From: an uncultured Alistipes sp.
GTDB taxonomy: Bacteria; Bacteroidota; Bacteroidia; Bacteroidales; Rikenellaceae
NCBI GenBank assembly: GCA_900546005.1
Contig: URBJ01000004.1
Location: forward strand, 1-51,244
Length of the DNA: 51,244 bases
Reading direction: 5' to 3'
Shown here one piece after another: positions 33,159-41,652 of the stretch. The notes below the pieces were generated by a model. It saw only the letters and a program-made list of their open reading frames with translations, did not search any database and was not told the origin of the DNA. The position numbers and the translations under genes were made by a program. The stretch's first letter is position 1; every line of letters begins with the position of its first letter.

Positions 33159-34550
33159 ATGAAAAAATCGCAATATATCGTAGGTATCGTATGTGTAGCC
33201 GCTTTGATGAGCAGTTGCAACATATACAAGCAATATCAACGTCCCGACGTCGACACTCAGGGACTCTACCGGGATCCGGTCTCGGCAACCGACACACTCG
33301 TCTCGGACACCACCAACATGGGAATGATTCCGTGGGAGGAGATGTTCACCGATCCGTGGCTGCAATCGCTGATCCAACAGGGTCTCGAAAAGAACTCGGA
33401 TTTACGTACTGCCATGCTTCAGGTCGATCAGGCCGAGGCCCAATTAAAGGCAGCCCGCTTGGCTTATACACCCTCCGTAGCACTGGCTCCGACCGGAGGA
33501 GTAAGCAGTTTCGACAAAGGGAAAGGTCAATGGACATGGACGGCTCCGGTGTCGGCAAGTTGGGAGATCGACCTGTTCGGACGTCTGCTGAACTCGAAAC
33601 GCGGAGCTAAAGCCGCTCTGATGCAATCGCAAGAGTACAAACAAGCCATCCAGACTCAGTTAATCTCGACGATCGCCAACTACTACTACACGCTTCTGAT
33701 GCTCGACAAACAGCTCTCCATCACGGAAGAGACTGCTGTGTCGTGGAAAAAAAGCGTAGAGACGATGCGGTCGTTGAAGGAGAACACCACGACTACAAAC
33801 GAGGCAGCCGTTGTACAGAGTGAAGCGAACAGCTACATGATCGAAGCAACGATTCCGGACCTGCAACAACAGATCCGCGAAACGGAGAATGCCCTCTGCA
33901 TGCTTCTCCATCAAGCCCCGCAACAGATTGCACGTGGAACTTTGGAGGAACAGGATTTTCCGGAAATCATGCGGGCCGGCGTTCCGGTACAGCTGTTGTC
34001 CAATCGTCCGGATGTAAAATCGGCTGAGATGGCCTTGGCCGCAGCCTACTACAATACGAACGTCGCACGTTCGGCCTTCTATCCTTCGCTCTCGCTCTCA
34101 GGAACCTATGGCTGGACCAACTCGGCCGGGAGCATGGTGGTCAATCCGGGTAAGATGATCGCCTCGGCAGTGGGTTCGCTCACCCAGCCGATCTTTAACC
34201 GGGGTACCAATCTGGCCAATTTGCGTATAGCGAAAGCCCAACAGGAGAGCGCCCTGATCTCGTTCCAGCAATCCATCCTGAATGCCGGTAGCGAAGTGAG
34301 CAATGCCCTGTTCCTCTATCAAGCAGCTGAAGACAAAATGGTTCAACGCGAAAAACAGATCGACGCATTGGTGAAATCGGTAGAGTACACTCAGGAGTTG
34401 TTGATGTACGGTACGTCGACCTATCTGGAAGTGTTGACCGCCCAACAATCGCTGCTCAACGCACAACTCTCCGGCATATCGGACGAATACCAACGGATAC
34501 AGGCCGTAATCAACCTCTATCATGCCTTGGGAGGCGGAAGAACCGAATAA
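33159..34550 (+). CDS. RND efflux outer-membrane lipoprotein channel (OprM/NodT type)
   Basis: 463 residues with lipobox MSSC (acylated C20). It contains two outer-membrane-efflux (TolC) repeats with long helical segments: DLRTAMLQVDQAEAQLKAAR in the first half and EVSNALFLYQAAEDKMVQREKQID in the second, plus the NodT-family markers SWEIDLFGRLLNSKRGAK, LLSNRPDVKSAEMALAAA and PSLSLSGTYGW. As a trimer it would form the outer-membrane and periplasmic tunnel for the adjacent pump. I chose the ATG at 33159, 2 bases after the pump stop, over one 60 bases upstream inside the pump gene because only the former gives a signal peptide at the N-terminus. Confidence 0.95.
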   Translation: MKKSQYIVGIVCVAALMSSCNIYKQYQRPDVDTQGLYRDPVSATDTLVSDTTNMGMIPWEEMFTDPWLQSLIQQGLEKNSDLRTAMLQVDQAEAQLKAARLAYTPSVALAPTGGVSSFDKGKGQWTWTAPVSASWEIDLFGRLLNSKRGAKAALMQSQEYKQAIQTQLISTIANYYYTLLMLDKQLSITEETAVSWKKSVETMRSLKENTTTTNEAAVVQSEANSYMIEATIPDLQQQIRETENALCMLLHQAPQQIARGTLEEQDFPEIMRAGVPVQLLSNRPDVKSAEMALAAAYYNTNVARSAFYPSLSLSGTYGWTNSAGSMVVNPGKMIASAVGSLTQPIFNRGTNLANLRIAKAQQESALISFQQSILNAGSEVSNALFLYQAAEDKMVQREKQIDALVKSVEYTQELLMYGTSTYLEVLTAQQSLLNAQLSGISDEYQRIQAVINLYHALGGGRTE

Positions 34551-34575
34551 AAATTTAATTTTAATATTAAATATT

Positions 34576-35358
34576 ATGATCAGCCCATTAGCCTATATCG
34601 ATCCGGCCGCCAAGATCGGTCAGAACGTAACCATCCATCCGTTCGCCTACATCGATAAGAACGTAGTGATCGGAGACAACTGTACGATCATGCCCTATGC
34701 CAGCGTTCTCAACGGCACACGCATGGGAAACAACAACATCATCTATCAAAGTGCCATCATCGGTGCTACTCCACAAGACTTTAAATTCACGGGAGATGCG
34801 ACAGAACTGATTATCGGCAACGACAATACGATCCGCGAAAAAGTAATTATCAACCGTGCAACCTTTGCCGGTAACCAGACCCGCATCGGAGATCGGAACT
34901 TTTTGTTGGAGGGAGTCCATGTCGCCCACGATACGGTGATCGGAAACGACTGTATCTTGGGGAACGGGACCAAAACGGCCGGTAACTGTCTGATCGACGA
35001 CAGAGCAATTCTCGGAAGCGATGTCATCATCAAGCACGGCTGTCACATCGGAAGCTGGACTTTGGTCCGCGACGGGTGCCGTGCCAACAAAGACGTTCCT
35101 CCGTTTATCGTGGCAGCGCACAATCCGATCACCTACTACGGGATCAATGCCATGCTGATGTCCTACAAACATGCTGTTTCGGATACGGTAATCGACGATA
35201 TCGCAAAAGCCTATCGCCAGATCTACCAATGCGGAACGAGTCTGCAAAACGCACTGCGCCGAATCAAAGAGATCATAACTCCCAGCCCTGAGATCGAATA
35301 CCTGATCCGTTTTATCGAAAAATCGGATAAAGGGATCATCGGTGTGACCGAGTTATAA
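34576..35358 (+). CDS. lpxA: Acyl-ACP--UDP-N-acetylglucosamine O-acyltransferase
   Basis: 260 residues. LpxA catalyses the first step of lipid A synthesis, acylating UDP-GlcNAc at O3 in the cytoplasm. The N-terminal two thirds is a left-handed beta-helix of hexapeptide repeats (AKIGQNVTIHPFAYI, KNVVIGDNCTIMPYA). The catalytic histidine is H118 in GVHVAHDTVIGND, the counterpart of E. coli H125. The helical C-terminal domain (YRQIYQCGTSLQNALRRIKE) is present. The ATG at 34576 gives MISPLAYIDPAAKIG, the normal start. It lies 25 bases after the efflux channel gene and before a strong terminator, so it is probably the fourth gene of that operon. In many Bacteroidota it follows the lpxC-fabZ fusion instead, so this location is unusual or marks a second copy. 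Confidence 0.94.
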   Translation: MISPLAYIDPAAKIGQNVTIHPFAYIDKNVVIGDNCTIMPYASVLNGTRMGNNNIIYQSAIIGATPQDFKFTGDATELIIGNDNTIREKVIINRATFAGNQTRIGDRNFLLEGVHVAHDTVIGNDCILGNGTKTAGNCLIDDRAILGSDVIIKHGCHIGSWTLVRDGCRANKDVPPFIVAAHNPITYYGINAMLMSYKHAVSDTVIDDIAKAYRQIYQCGTSLQNALRRIKEIITPSPEIEYLIRFIEKSDKGIIGVTEL

Positions 35359-35374
35359 TTGTTCTCATATCCGC

Positions 35375-35412
35375 AAAAAAGAGGAGCCTGCGAAACAGGC
35401 TCCTCTTTTTTT
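35375..35412 (+). terminator. Terminator of the efflux-lpxA operon
   Basis: AAAAAAGAGGAGCCTG (35375-35390) pairs with CAGGCTCCTCTTTTTT (35396-35411) around loop CGAAA, ending in a T-run. It lies 17 bases after the lpxA stop and is a textbook intrinsic terminator. Confidence 0.95.
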
Positions 35413-35454
35413 GCTTCGGAATAGGCAATTCCCTCCTTTTGTCGGTCCGTTTCG

Positions 35455-35485
35455 TTTGATTTATTTAATAAATTTCATAATTTTG
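35455..35485 (+). promoter_or_regulatory. Promoter of the SIMPL gene
   Basis: TTTG (35455-35458), exactly 19 bases, then TAATTTTG (35478-35485): a perfect TTTG-N19-TAnnTTTG match. Leader about 60 bases. Confidence 0.7.
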
Positions 35486-35550
35486 TTTCACTATGCTTTC
35501 GTTGAATCGGACGAATACGAACTCGATATCCACTCTTAAAACTTCGAACC

Positions 35551-36270
35551 ATGGAAAACACGAAAAAAAATGTCATCGCAGCAGCCCTGCTGGCTCTGGG
35601 ACTTGTTTTCGCGGGAGGACTTCTCCGAAACGGAATCATTCGATTCAAAGAGAGCGAACGCGTCGTCTCTGTAAAGGGACTGTCTGAAAAGGAGGTCAAG
35701 GCCGACCGGGTGATCTGGCCCTTGATGTATAAGGTAGCCGGAAATAACCTCTCCGAGCTGTACAATACGATAGAGAGCTCAAACGCAAAAATTGTCGATT
35801 TTCTCAAGACCAACGGCATTTCAGAAGAGGAGATCACGATCACCCCGGCTCAGGTGATCGACATGGATGCAGAACGCTATGTAAGTGAAGGTGTCAAATA
35901 TCGTTATAACGTTACCTCGATACTGACCGTATCGACAGACAAAGTAGATCAGGTTGTCAAGCTGATGGCACAACAGGGAGATCTGCTCAAACAGGGTATC
36001 GCGATCAATAACGACGGAGACTACCGTTACCAGACTCAGTTCCTGTACACCTCAACCTCGCTCAACCAAATCAAACCCACGATGATCGAGGAGGCGACAC
36101 AGAATGCCCGTATAGCAGCCGAAAAATTCGCACGCGATTCGGACAGCAAATTGGGCAAGATCAAGCGAGCCAATCAGGGGCAGTTCTCGATCAGCGACCG
36201 GGACGCCAACACACCCTACATAAAAACCGTAAGGGTCGTAACATCGATAGACTACTATTTGAAAGACTAA
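35551..36270 (+). CDS. SIMPL domain (DUF541) membrane-anchored protein
   Basis: 239 residues. One N-terminal hydrophobic segment (VIAAALLALGLVFAGGLL) anchors a periplasmic SIMPL/DUF541 domain beginning RVVSVKGLSEKEVKADRVIW, with NGISEEEITITPAQVID, YNVTSILTVSTDKVDQVVKL and the C-terminal VRVVTSIDYYLKD. In other bacteria SIMPL proteins (for example BP26/YggE) are periplasmic or membrane-associated and linked with oxidative stress, but their biochemical role is unclear. Good own promoter upstream; a perfect hairpin (36289-36314) follows the stop. There is no evident functional link to its neighbours. Confidence 0.9.
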   Translation: MENTKKNVIAAALLALGLVFAGGLLRNGIIRFKESERVVSVKGLSEKEVKADRVIWPLMYKVAGNNLSELYNTIESSNAKIVDFLKTNGISEEEITITPAQVIDMDAERYVSEGVKYRYNVTSILTVSTDKVDQVVKLMAQQGDLLKQGIAINNDGDYRYQTQFLYTSTSLNQIKPTMIEEATQNARIAAEKFARDSDSKLGKIKRANQGQFSISDRDANTPYIKTVRVVTSIDYYLKD

Positions 36271-36288
36271 CATTTGTTCCTAACGGAA

Positions 36289-36314
36289 ACGGATCGCTCC
36301 TCAGAGCGATCCGT
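36289..36314. terminator. Perfect 11-bp hairpin between SIMPL and Gfo/Idh genes
   Basis: ACGGATCGCTC (36289-36299) pairs exactly with GAGCGATCCGT (36304-36314) around CTCA. It lies 18 bases after the SIMPL stop but lacks a T-run (GCTATATACC follows), so it may be a weak terminator, an mRNA 3'-stabilising structure or an operator for the next gene, which starts 30 bases later. Confidence 0.5.
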
Positions 36315-36344
36315 GCTATATACCAACCTTTAAACCTTAAATTT

Positions 36345-37598
36345 ATGAAGAGAAGGGACTTTCTGAAAACATTTGCAGGGATGGCCGCTCTGACCATTAT
36401 CCCTCGACATGTATTGGGTGGCCCCCGATATACAGCCCCGAGCGATCAGCTCACCAAAGGGATTATCGGAGTAGGAAGCATGGGTCGTGGACATTACGGC
36501 TATGCAGGCACCCGTCTTGTCGCCATCTGCGACGTAGACAAAAACCATTTGGAGGCAGGCCAACAACTGGCCGGAGAGAAACTGGCTATGTACTCGGACT
36601 ACCGCAAGCTGATTGCAGATCCGAATGTAGACATCGTCCACATCGCCACCCCACCCCATTGGCACGGAATCATGGCTGTGGATGCAGCCCGCGCCGGGAA
36701 GGACATCTGGTGCGAAAAACCGATGACCCGCACCATTGGCGAAGGGAAACGTGTCATGGAGGCAATCAAACAGAACGGCAACATCTTCCGGCTGAACACT
36801 TGGTTTCGCTTTACCGATACGTTCTACGGCATGAACACGACGGTCGACAAGATCAAAAAGTTGGTCGACAGCGGCATGCTGGGATGGCCGTTGAAGGTAA
36901 CGATTTGCAAACACACGGGATTTGACTGGAAATTCTATTGGGTCGGACAGGAGCAGCTCGAGGAGCAGAAGGTGCCCGCAGAACTCGACTACGACATGTG
37001 GTTGGGTCCAGCACCTTACAAACCCTACAACTCGCACCGGGTACACCAGACATTCCGCGGATACTGGGACTACGACGGCGGCGGACTGGGCGATATGGGC
37101 CAACACTACATCGATCCGGTTCAATACTTCCTCGGCAAAGACAACACGAGTCCCATTTCGGTCGAGATCGACGCACCTCAACAACATCCGGATGCCGTGG
37201 GTACATGGCGCAAGATCGAATACACATACGATGACGGCTGCAAAATCATTCTGTACGGAGAGGACAACGGTGATCCAAACGCCGCCTACATCGAGGGGCC
37301 GAAAGGAAAACTCTATCCCAATTTCCGTTGTGATATTCCCGATTGGGAACGCAAATTGGCTGAATTCCCCGATCCGCTGCCGCAGAACACCGATTTTCTG
37401 GATTGCATCCGTACACGCCAGAAATTCGCACTGAACGAGCAGAACGGATTCCGCTCGTCGACGATCGTCAATATGGGTATCGTTGCTCTTCGATTGCATC
37501 GTTCACTGAAGTTCGACCCAGAGAAACTGCTCTTCATCGACGATGATGCAGCCAACCGATTGATCGACCAACCGATGCGTGCATCGTGGTCCCTCTAA
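36345..37598 (+). CDS. Exported Gfo/Idh/MocA family oxidoreductase
   Basis: 417 residues. The N-terminus KRRDFLKTFAGMAAL is a twin-arginine-like signal (RRDFLK), so the protein is probably exported folded with its NAD(P) cofactor. The Rossmann part has GIIGVGSMGRGHYG, VAICDVDKNH, DPNVDIVHIATPPHWHG and the sugar-dehydrogenase lysine motif WCEKPMTR. The C-terminal substrate domain has LDYDMWLGPAP, GGGLGDMGQHYIDPVQYF (histidine of the usual D-x-x-x-H pair) and GPKGKLYPNF. Such enzymes oxidise a sugar hydroxyl, often C3. The DUF1080 gene starts 28 bases downstream. In Bacteroides, Gfo/Idh/MocA enzymes and DUF1080 lyase/hydratases cleave glycosides via 3-keto intermediates, and the pair here suggests the same chemistry (inference). 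Confidence 0.9.
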   Translation: MKRRDFLKTFAGMAALTIIPRHVLGGPRYTAPSDQLTKGIIGVGSMGRGHYGYAGTRLVAICDVDKNHLEAGQQLAGEKLAMYSDYRKLIADPNVDIVHIATPPHWHGIMAVDAARAGKDIWCEKPMTRTIGEGKRVMEAIKQNGNIFRLNTWFRFTDTFYGMNTTVDKIKKLVDSGMLGWPLKVTICKHTGFDWKFYWVGQEQLEEQKVPAELDYDMWLGPAPYKPYNSHRVHQTFRGYWDYDGGGLGDMGQHYIDPVQYFLGKDNTSPISVEIDAPQQHPDAVGTWRKIEYTYDDGCKIILYGEDNGDPNAAYIEGPKGKLYPNFRCDIPDWERKLAEFPDPLPQNTDFLDCIRTRQKFALNEQNGFRSSTIVNMGIVALRLHRSLKFDPEKLLFIDDDAANRLIDQPMRASWSL

Positions 37599-37625
37599 CG
37601 TCTAATTCCAAACACCCACAACGCA

Positions 37626-40600
37626 ATGAAAAAAATCGTTTTAATAGGTATAATCATTCTCAGTTTGGCGGGTAGCTGTTTTGCACAATCGGCCGCTAAC
37701 CGCACATGGAAAACCAAAGTCTCAGACGCTCTTGGCCTGATGCCTGCTCCGAACGAAGCGGAGTATACACGCCTGATGGGCGATCTGGTATCGACCGGCG
37801 CCGAAGGAGTGGATATGCTCGTTTCGATGTTCGACGGCACCAATAACGTTCCGGTCAGCTACGCACTTGCCGGATGGTCGGCTTTCGTCAGCCAACCCGG
37901 ACAGGAGGATGCACGTAAAGTCTTCGCAGAAGGTATTGTGCGCGGACTCGAAAAAAGCAACGATCGCGAAATCAAGGCTTTTTATGTCAGACTGCTGCAA
38001 CAGTGTGGCAAAGAGGAGAGCGTCGATGCACTCGCTGCCCTGATCGACACGCCCGACCTGTTTGCACCAGCCCTGACCTCTTTGGTTTCAAACGGGACGG
38101 AACAATCCAAAACGGCTATTGCCAAAGCCATTACACAGCGCAACGGAGCTCCGAACGCTTCCCAAGTAGATCTCTATGCCACATTAGCCCAAGCAGCAGG
38201 AGATGCACTGATCGCAACCGAAGGAGTGGAGGACGTACTGATCTCATGGCTCGGAACCGATGCGAAGATCGACAAAGCGATCTACCACTCGCTGTCGAAG
38301 ATAGGTAGCGAGAAGTCACTCCCCGTTCTTGCCGAAGCAGCGGATAAGGCCGAATACAAAAACGAACCGACCCATGCGGCCGATGCCTATCTGGCCCTGA
38401 TCAAGAAACTGCAGGCCGACGGTATGGATAAAGTCGCCGTATCCGAGGCGAACAAAGCGCTGAAAAAGGCCGTTGCCTACGAATCGGGATACAGCCGTAT
38501 CGCTGCTACCGAGATTCTGGTTCCAGCACAAAAGGATCCGGTCTCCTATGCCCTCAAAGCGATGAAAGATCCCGATCGCATCTACCGTAACAGCGTGCTG
38601 CAGTTCGTTACCCCGTACATGAACGACGAGGCATACGCCAAACTCGGCAGCGCCATCAGCAAGACGAAGTGTGATCTGGCCAAGATCGATATAATCAACT
38701 ATCTGGGGACGCAAAAAGCAGAGTCAGCTCTGTCGTCCATTGTTCCCTACTTCCAGAACGAAAATACCGAACTGGCGACTGCAGCCATGTGGGCCGCAAC
38801 CCGCATTGGAGGGACAGATGTCCCGACCGCTCTGGCCGACGTTATTCTTTCAGCAACCGATACTGAAGCCGATCAGGCAAAGGCTGACGTAGCGGCACAA
38901 TGTCTGCAGGCCTACAACGGCAACATCAACGACATCGCAGCCAGCATCGTAGAACAGACAAACGATCTTCGCGGCATTACCCTTCTGGCCAATCGCCGGG
39001 CTACGGATAAGGCTGACGTAGTGTTCGAGGCGTTGAAGAAGGCTGAAGCCTCATCGAACATGAATACCGCACCCGTCATCTATAACGCTCTTGCATCGGT
39101 AGTAGACGCTAAAGATCTGAGCCGTCTGTACACCTTATTGGAGGCTCAAACCGAAGCCAACAAAACGGAGGCCGTACAACAGGCCATTGTCGTTGCTTTG
39201 AGCTCGCTGACTCCGGAACAACAGGCCGAAGCCATCGCCAAACAGATGAGTGCCAGCAGCAAGAAATCACTCTATTATGTTGTTATGGCAGAGGCCAATC
39301 TACCACAAGCCCTTGCGACCATTACGGAAGGCTTCGACAACGGTTCGGTTACCGACAAGACCAATGCCTTCAAGGCGCTGCTCCGTCTGCAAGGAATGGA
39401 TGCGGCCAACAAACTGGCTGAAATCGCAGCAGGCAACAGCAAAGAGTATGCCTCCAAAGCGCTCATGACCTATATCGACCGCATCAATGCCTCGAGCGAA
39501 ACGGCCGAGAACAAGATTCTGCTGCTTTCCGACGCTTTGGACATCGCGGCCAATAACAGCACTTTATCCCAAAAAGAGGCTATTCAGGCTACCGTTCATG
39601 CACTGAACGCCGTAGGGAACAACAAAACGTTCCAAGGGCTGATTCTTGCAGGACGCTATCTCGATCATGCCGACAACTCGGTGTGTCAGGCTGCCTCTAC
39701 AGCCGTAATCAACACGGCGCTGGCACACAAAGAGTACTACGGTCCCGCGGTGGTTGAACTGGTACAGAAAGCGTCCGACAAGCTCGAAGGTCGCGACAGC
39801 AGCTACATAAAAGAGCAGGTTCGCTCCCATTTGGCCAGCCTTCCTCAAACCGGCGGATTCGTATCGATGTTCAACGGCAAGGATCTGACCGGTTGGAAAG
39901 GTTTGGTTGAGAATCCGATCGTACGCGCCAAGATGAAACCCGAAGAGTTGGCTAAGGCTCAAGTTGCAGCCGACGAACGGATGCGTGCTGACTGGGTGGT
40001 CAACAACGGTCTGCTTGAATTTGTCGGAAACGGTTTCGACAACATCTGTACGGAGAAACAGTACGGCGACTTCGAAATGTACGTCGACTGGAAACTCTAT
40101 GCAGAGGGTACGGAAGCCGATGCCGGCATCTACCTCCGTGGAACTCCGCAGGTACAGATGTGGGATACCTCTCGCCGCAACGTAGGTGCACAGGTCGGCT
40201 CGGGCGGATTGTACAACAATCAGATCAATCCGAGCACACCGTCGCACGTTGCCGACAATCCACTCGGAACGTGGAACACCTTCTACATCAAGATGGTCGG
40301 AGACCGGGTAACGGTATTGCTCAATGGTGAAAAGGTTGTCGACAACGTGATCCTCGAAAACTATTGGGACCGCAGCCAACCGATCTTCCCGATCGAGCAG
40401 ATCGAATTGCAGGCCCACGGTACACGGGTTGCCTACCGCAATCTTTACATCAATGAGCTGGAACAGGTGAAACCCACCGAACTGTCGGCAGAAGAGCAGG
40501 CAGAAGGTTTCAAACTGCTGTATGACGGTACGAATATGCACAACTGGATCGGCAACACGAAAGATTATGTTTCTCAGGATGGCGCTATCGTCCTCTATCC

Positions 40601-41078
40601 GGGCAACGGAGGAGGCGGAAACCTCTATACGAAAGACGAGTACAAGGATTTCATATTCCGTTTCGACTTCATGCTGACCGAAGGAGCCAATAACGGTGTG
40701 GGCATCCGAACTCCGACCGAAGGCGATGCAGCCTATGTGGGCATGGAGATACAGGTTCTCGACAATGAGGCTCCGATTTACAGCCAATTGGAGGTTTACC
40801 AATACCACGGATCGGTCTACGGTGTCATTCCGGCGAAACGGGGATTCTTGAAACCTGTCGGAGAGTGGAACAGCGAAGAGATCTGGATTAAGGGCAATGA
40901 TATCCGAGTAACTCTGAACGGAGAGGTTATCACGGAGGGAAATATCGCCGAAGCCAGCAAAAACGGTACACTCGACCACAAAGACCATCCGGGTCTCAAA
41001 AACGAGAAAGGCCACATCGGATTCCTTGGTCACGGTTCGGTCGTGAAGTTTAAGAATATTCGCATCAAAGAGTTATAA
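37626..41078 (+). CDS. Large exported HEAT-repeat protein with two DUF1080 domains
   Basis: 1150 residues with a signal peptide (LAGSCFA|Q). Residues about 40-725 form a long Ala-rich helical array of HEAT-like repeats (for example EESVDALAALIDTPDLFAPA, SEKSLPVLAEAADKAEY, ELATAAMWAATRIGG). Two DUF1080 (3-keto-disaccharide hydrolase, jelly-roll) domains follow: the first from about 740 (FVSMFNGKDLTGWKGL, TEADAGIYLRGTPQVQMWD, GTWNTFYIKMVGDRVTV), the second from about 960 (FKLLYDGTNMHNWIG, GANNGVGIRTPTEGDAAYVG, EWNSEEIWIKGNDIRV). DUF1080 proteins cleave or hydrate 3-keto-glycosides. The partner oxidoreductase lies 28 bases upstream. The joining of a HEAT solenoid with two DUF1080 domains is notable; the solenoid may bind polymer or partner proteins. 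No frameshift seen. Confidence 0.9.
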   Translation: MKKIVLIGIIILSLAGSCFAQSAANRTWKTKVSDALGLMPAPNEAEYTRLMGDLVSTGAEGVDMLVSMFDGTNNVPVSYALAGWSAFVSQPGQEDARKVFAEGIVRGLEKSNDREIKAFYVRLLQQCGKEESVDALAALIDTPDLFAPALTSLVSNGTEQSKTAIAKAITQRNGAPNASQVDLYATLAQAAGDALIATEGVEDVLISWLGTDAKIDKAIYHSLSKIGSEKSLPVLAEAADKAEYKNEPTHAADAYLALIKKLQADGMDKVAVSEANKALKKAVAYESGYSRIAATEILVPAQKDPVSYALKAMKDPDRIYRNSVLQFVTPYMNDEAYAKLGSAISKTKCDLAKIDIINYLGTQKAESALSSIVPYFQNENTELATAAMWAATRIGGTDVPTALADVILSATDTEADQAKADVAAQCLQAYNGNINDIAASIVEQTNDLRGITLLANRRATDKADVVFEALKKAEASSNMNTAPVIYNALASVVDAKDLSRLYTLLEAQTEANKTEAVQQAIVVALSSLTPEQQAEAIAKQMSASSKKSLYYVVMAEANLPQALATITEGFDNGSVTDKTNAFKALLRLQGMDAANKLAEIAAGNSKEYASKALMTYIDRINASSETAENKILLLSDALDIAANNSTLSQKEAIQATVHALNAVGNNKTFQGLILAGRYLDHADNSVCQAASTAVINTALAHKEYYGPAVVELVQKASDKLEGRDSSYIKEQVRSHLASLPQTGGFVSMFNGKDLTGWKGLVENPIVRAKMKPEELAKAQVAADERMRADWVVNNGLLEFVGNGFDNICTEKQYGDFEMYVDWKLYAEGTEADAGIYLRGTPQVQMWDTSRRNVGAQVGSGGLYNNQINPSTPSHVADNPLGTWNTFYIKMVGDRVTVLLNGEKVVDNVILENYWDRSQPIFPIEQIELQAHGTRVAYRNLYINELEQVKPTELSAEEQAEGFKLLYDGTNMHNWIGNTKDYVSQDGAIVLYPGNGGGGNLYTKDEYKDFIFRFDFMLTEGANNGVGIRTPTEGDAAYVGMEIQVLDNEAPIYSQLEVYQYHGSVYGVIPAKRGFLKPVGEWNSEEIWIKGNDIRVTLNGEVITEGNIAEASKNGTLDHKDHPGLKNEKGHIGFLGHGSVVKFKNIRIKEL

Positions 41079-41100
41079 TACACAACTCCTCAACAACAAG

Positions 41101-41135
41101 AAGAGGGGAGCCTTCATGAAGGCTCCCCTCTCTTT
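41101..41135. terminator. Terminator between convergent DUF1080 and smpB genes
   Basis: GAGGGGAGCCTTC (41103-41115) pairs with GAAGGCTCCCCTC (41118-41130), then TCTTTATCT on the plus strand. Read leftward it is followed by CTTCTTGTTG, so it may serve both converging transcripts. Confidence 0.8.
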
Positions 41136-41187
41136 ATCTATTGACCCGTAAAAAATTCCAGAGTCCGAAAATTTCTCTGAAAAAAAT

Positions 41188-41643
41188 CTATTTGCGGAAC
41201 ACGCGATCCATCTCCCGCTTCATATCCTTCTCCTTGATATACTCCCGTTTGTCATAATTTTTCCGGCCACGACCCAATCCGATCTGCAACTTGGCCAATC
41301 CCCGTTCATTGATAAACAGCTTGATTCCGACAATCGTGAGTCCCTTATCCTGAAGAGCCCGCTCCAACTTGGCCAACTCGCGACGCTGCAATAACAGTTT
41401 TCGATCCCGTTTCGGCATGTGGTTGTTGTAGCTTCCCCAATGGTATTCTGAAATGTTCATCCCCCGAACGTACAGTTCATGGTTATGAAAATAGCAGTAA
41501 CAATCGACCAACGAAGCCTTCCCCAAACGCAACGACTTGATCTCGGTTCCCGAGAGTACAATTCCAGCAATATAGGTATCGAGCATCTCGTAGTCATACG
41601 TTGCCCGCTTGTTTTTGATAGATACATGCTTAAGATCGCTCAT
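41188..41643 (-). CDS. smpB: SsrA-binding protein SmpB
   Basis: 151 residues. SmpB binds tmRNA and brings it to stalled ribosomes for trans-translation. Motifs in order: [90 protein letters not shown] and the basic tail [14 protein letters not shown]. All are standard. It lies 9 bases downstream of the DUF4290 gene and is probably co-transcribed from the promoter at 42532-42562. The tmRNA gene itself is not in this window. Confidence 0.97.
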   Translation of the reverse strand: MSDLKHVSIKNKRATYDYEMLDTYIAGIVLSGTEIKSLRLGKASLVDCYCYFHNHELYVRGMNISEYHWGSYNNHMPKRDRKLLLQRRELAKLERALQDKGLTIVGIKLFINERGLAKLQIGLGRGRKNYDKREYIKEKDMKREMDRVFRK

Positions 41644-41652
41644 CGTACCGGT

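Noticed and set aside
36330..37499. A 389-codon minus-strand frame opposite the Gfo/Idh gene
   Set aside because: Antisense shadow of a confident oxidoreductase gene; the translation is Cys/Val/Phe-rich without motifs.
39564..41033. A 489-codon minus-strand frame opposite the DUF1080 domains
   Set aside because: Antisense to a well-supported gene with clear domain motifs; no family resemblance and no start signals.
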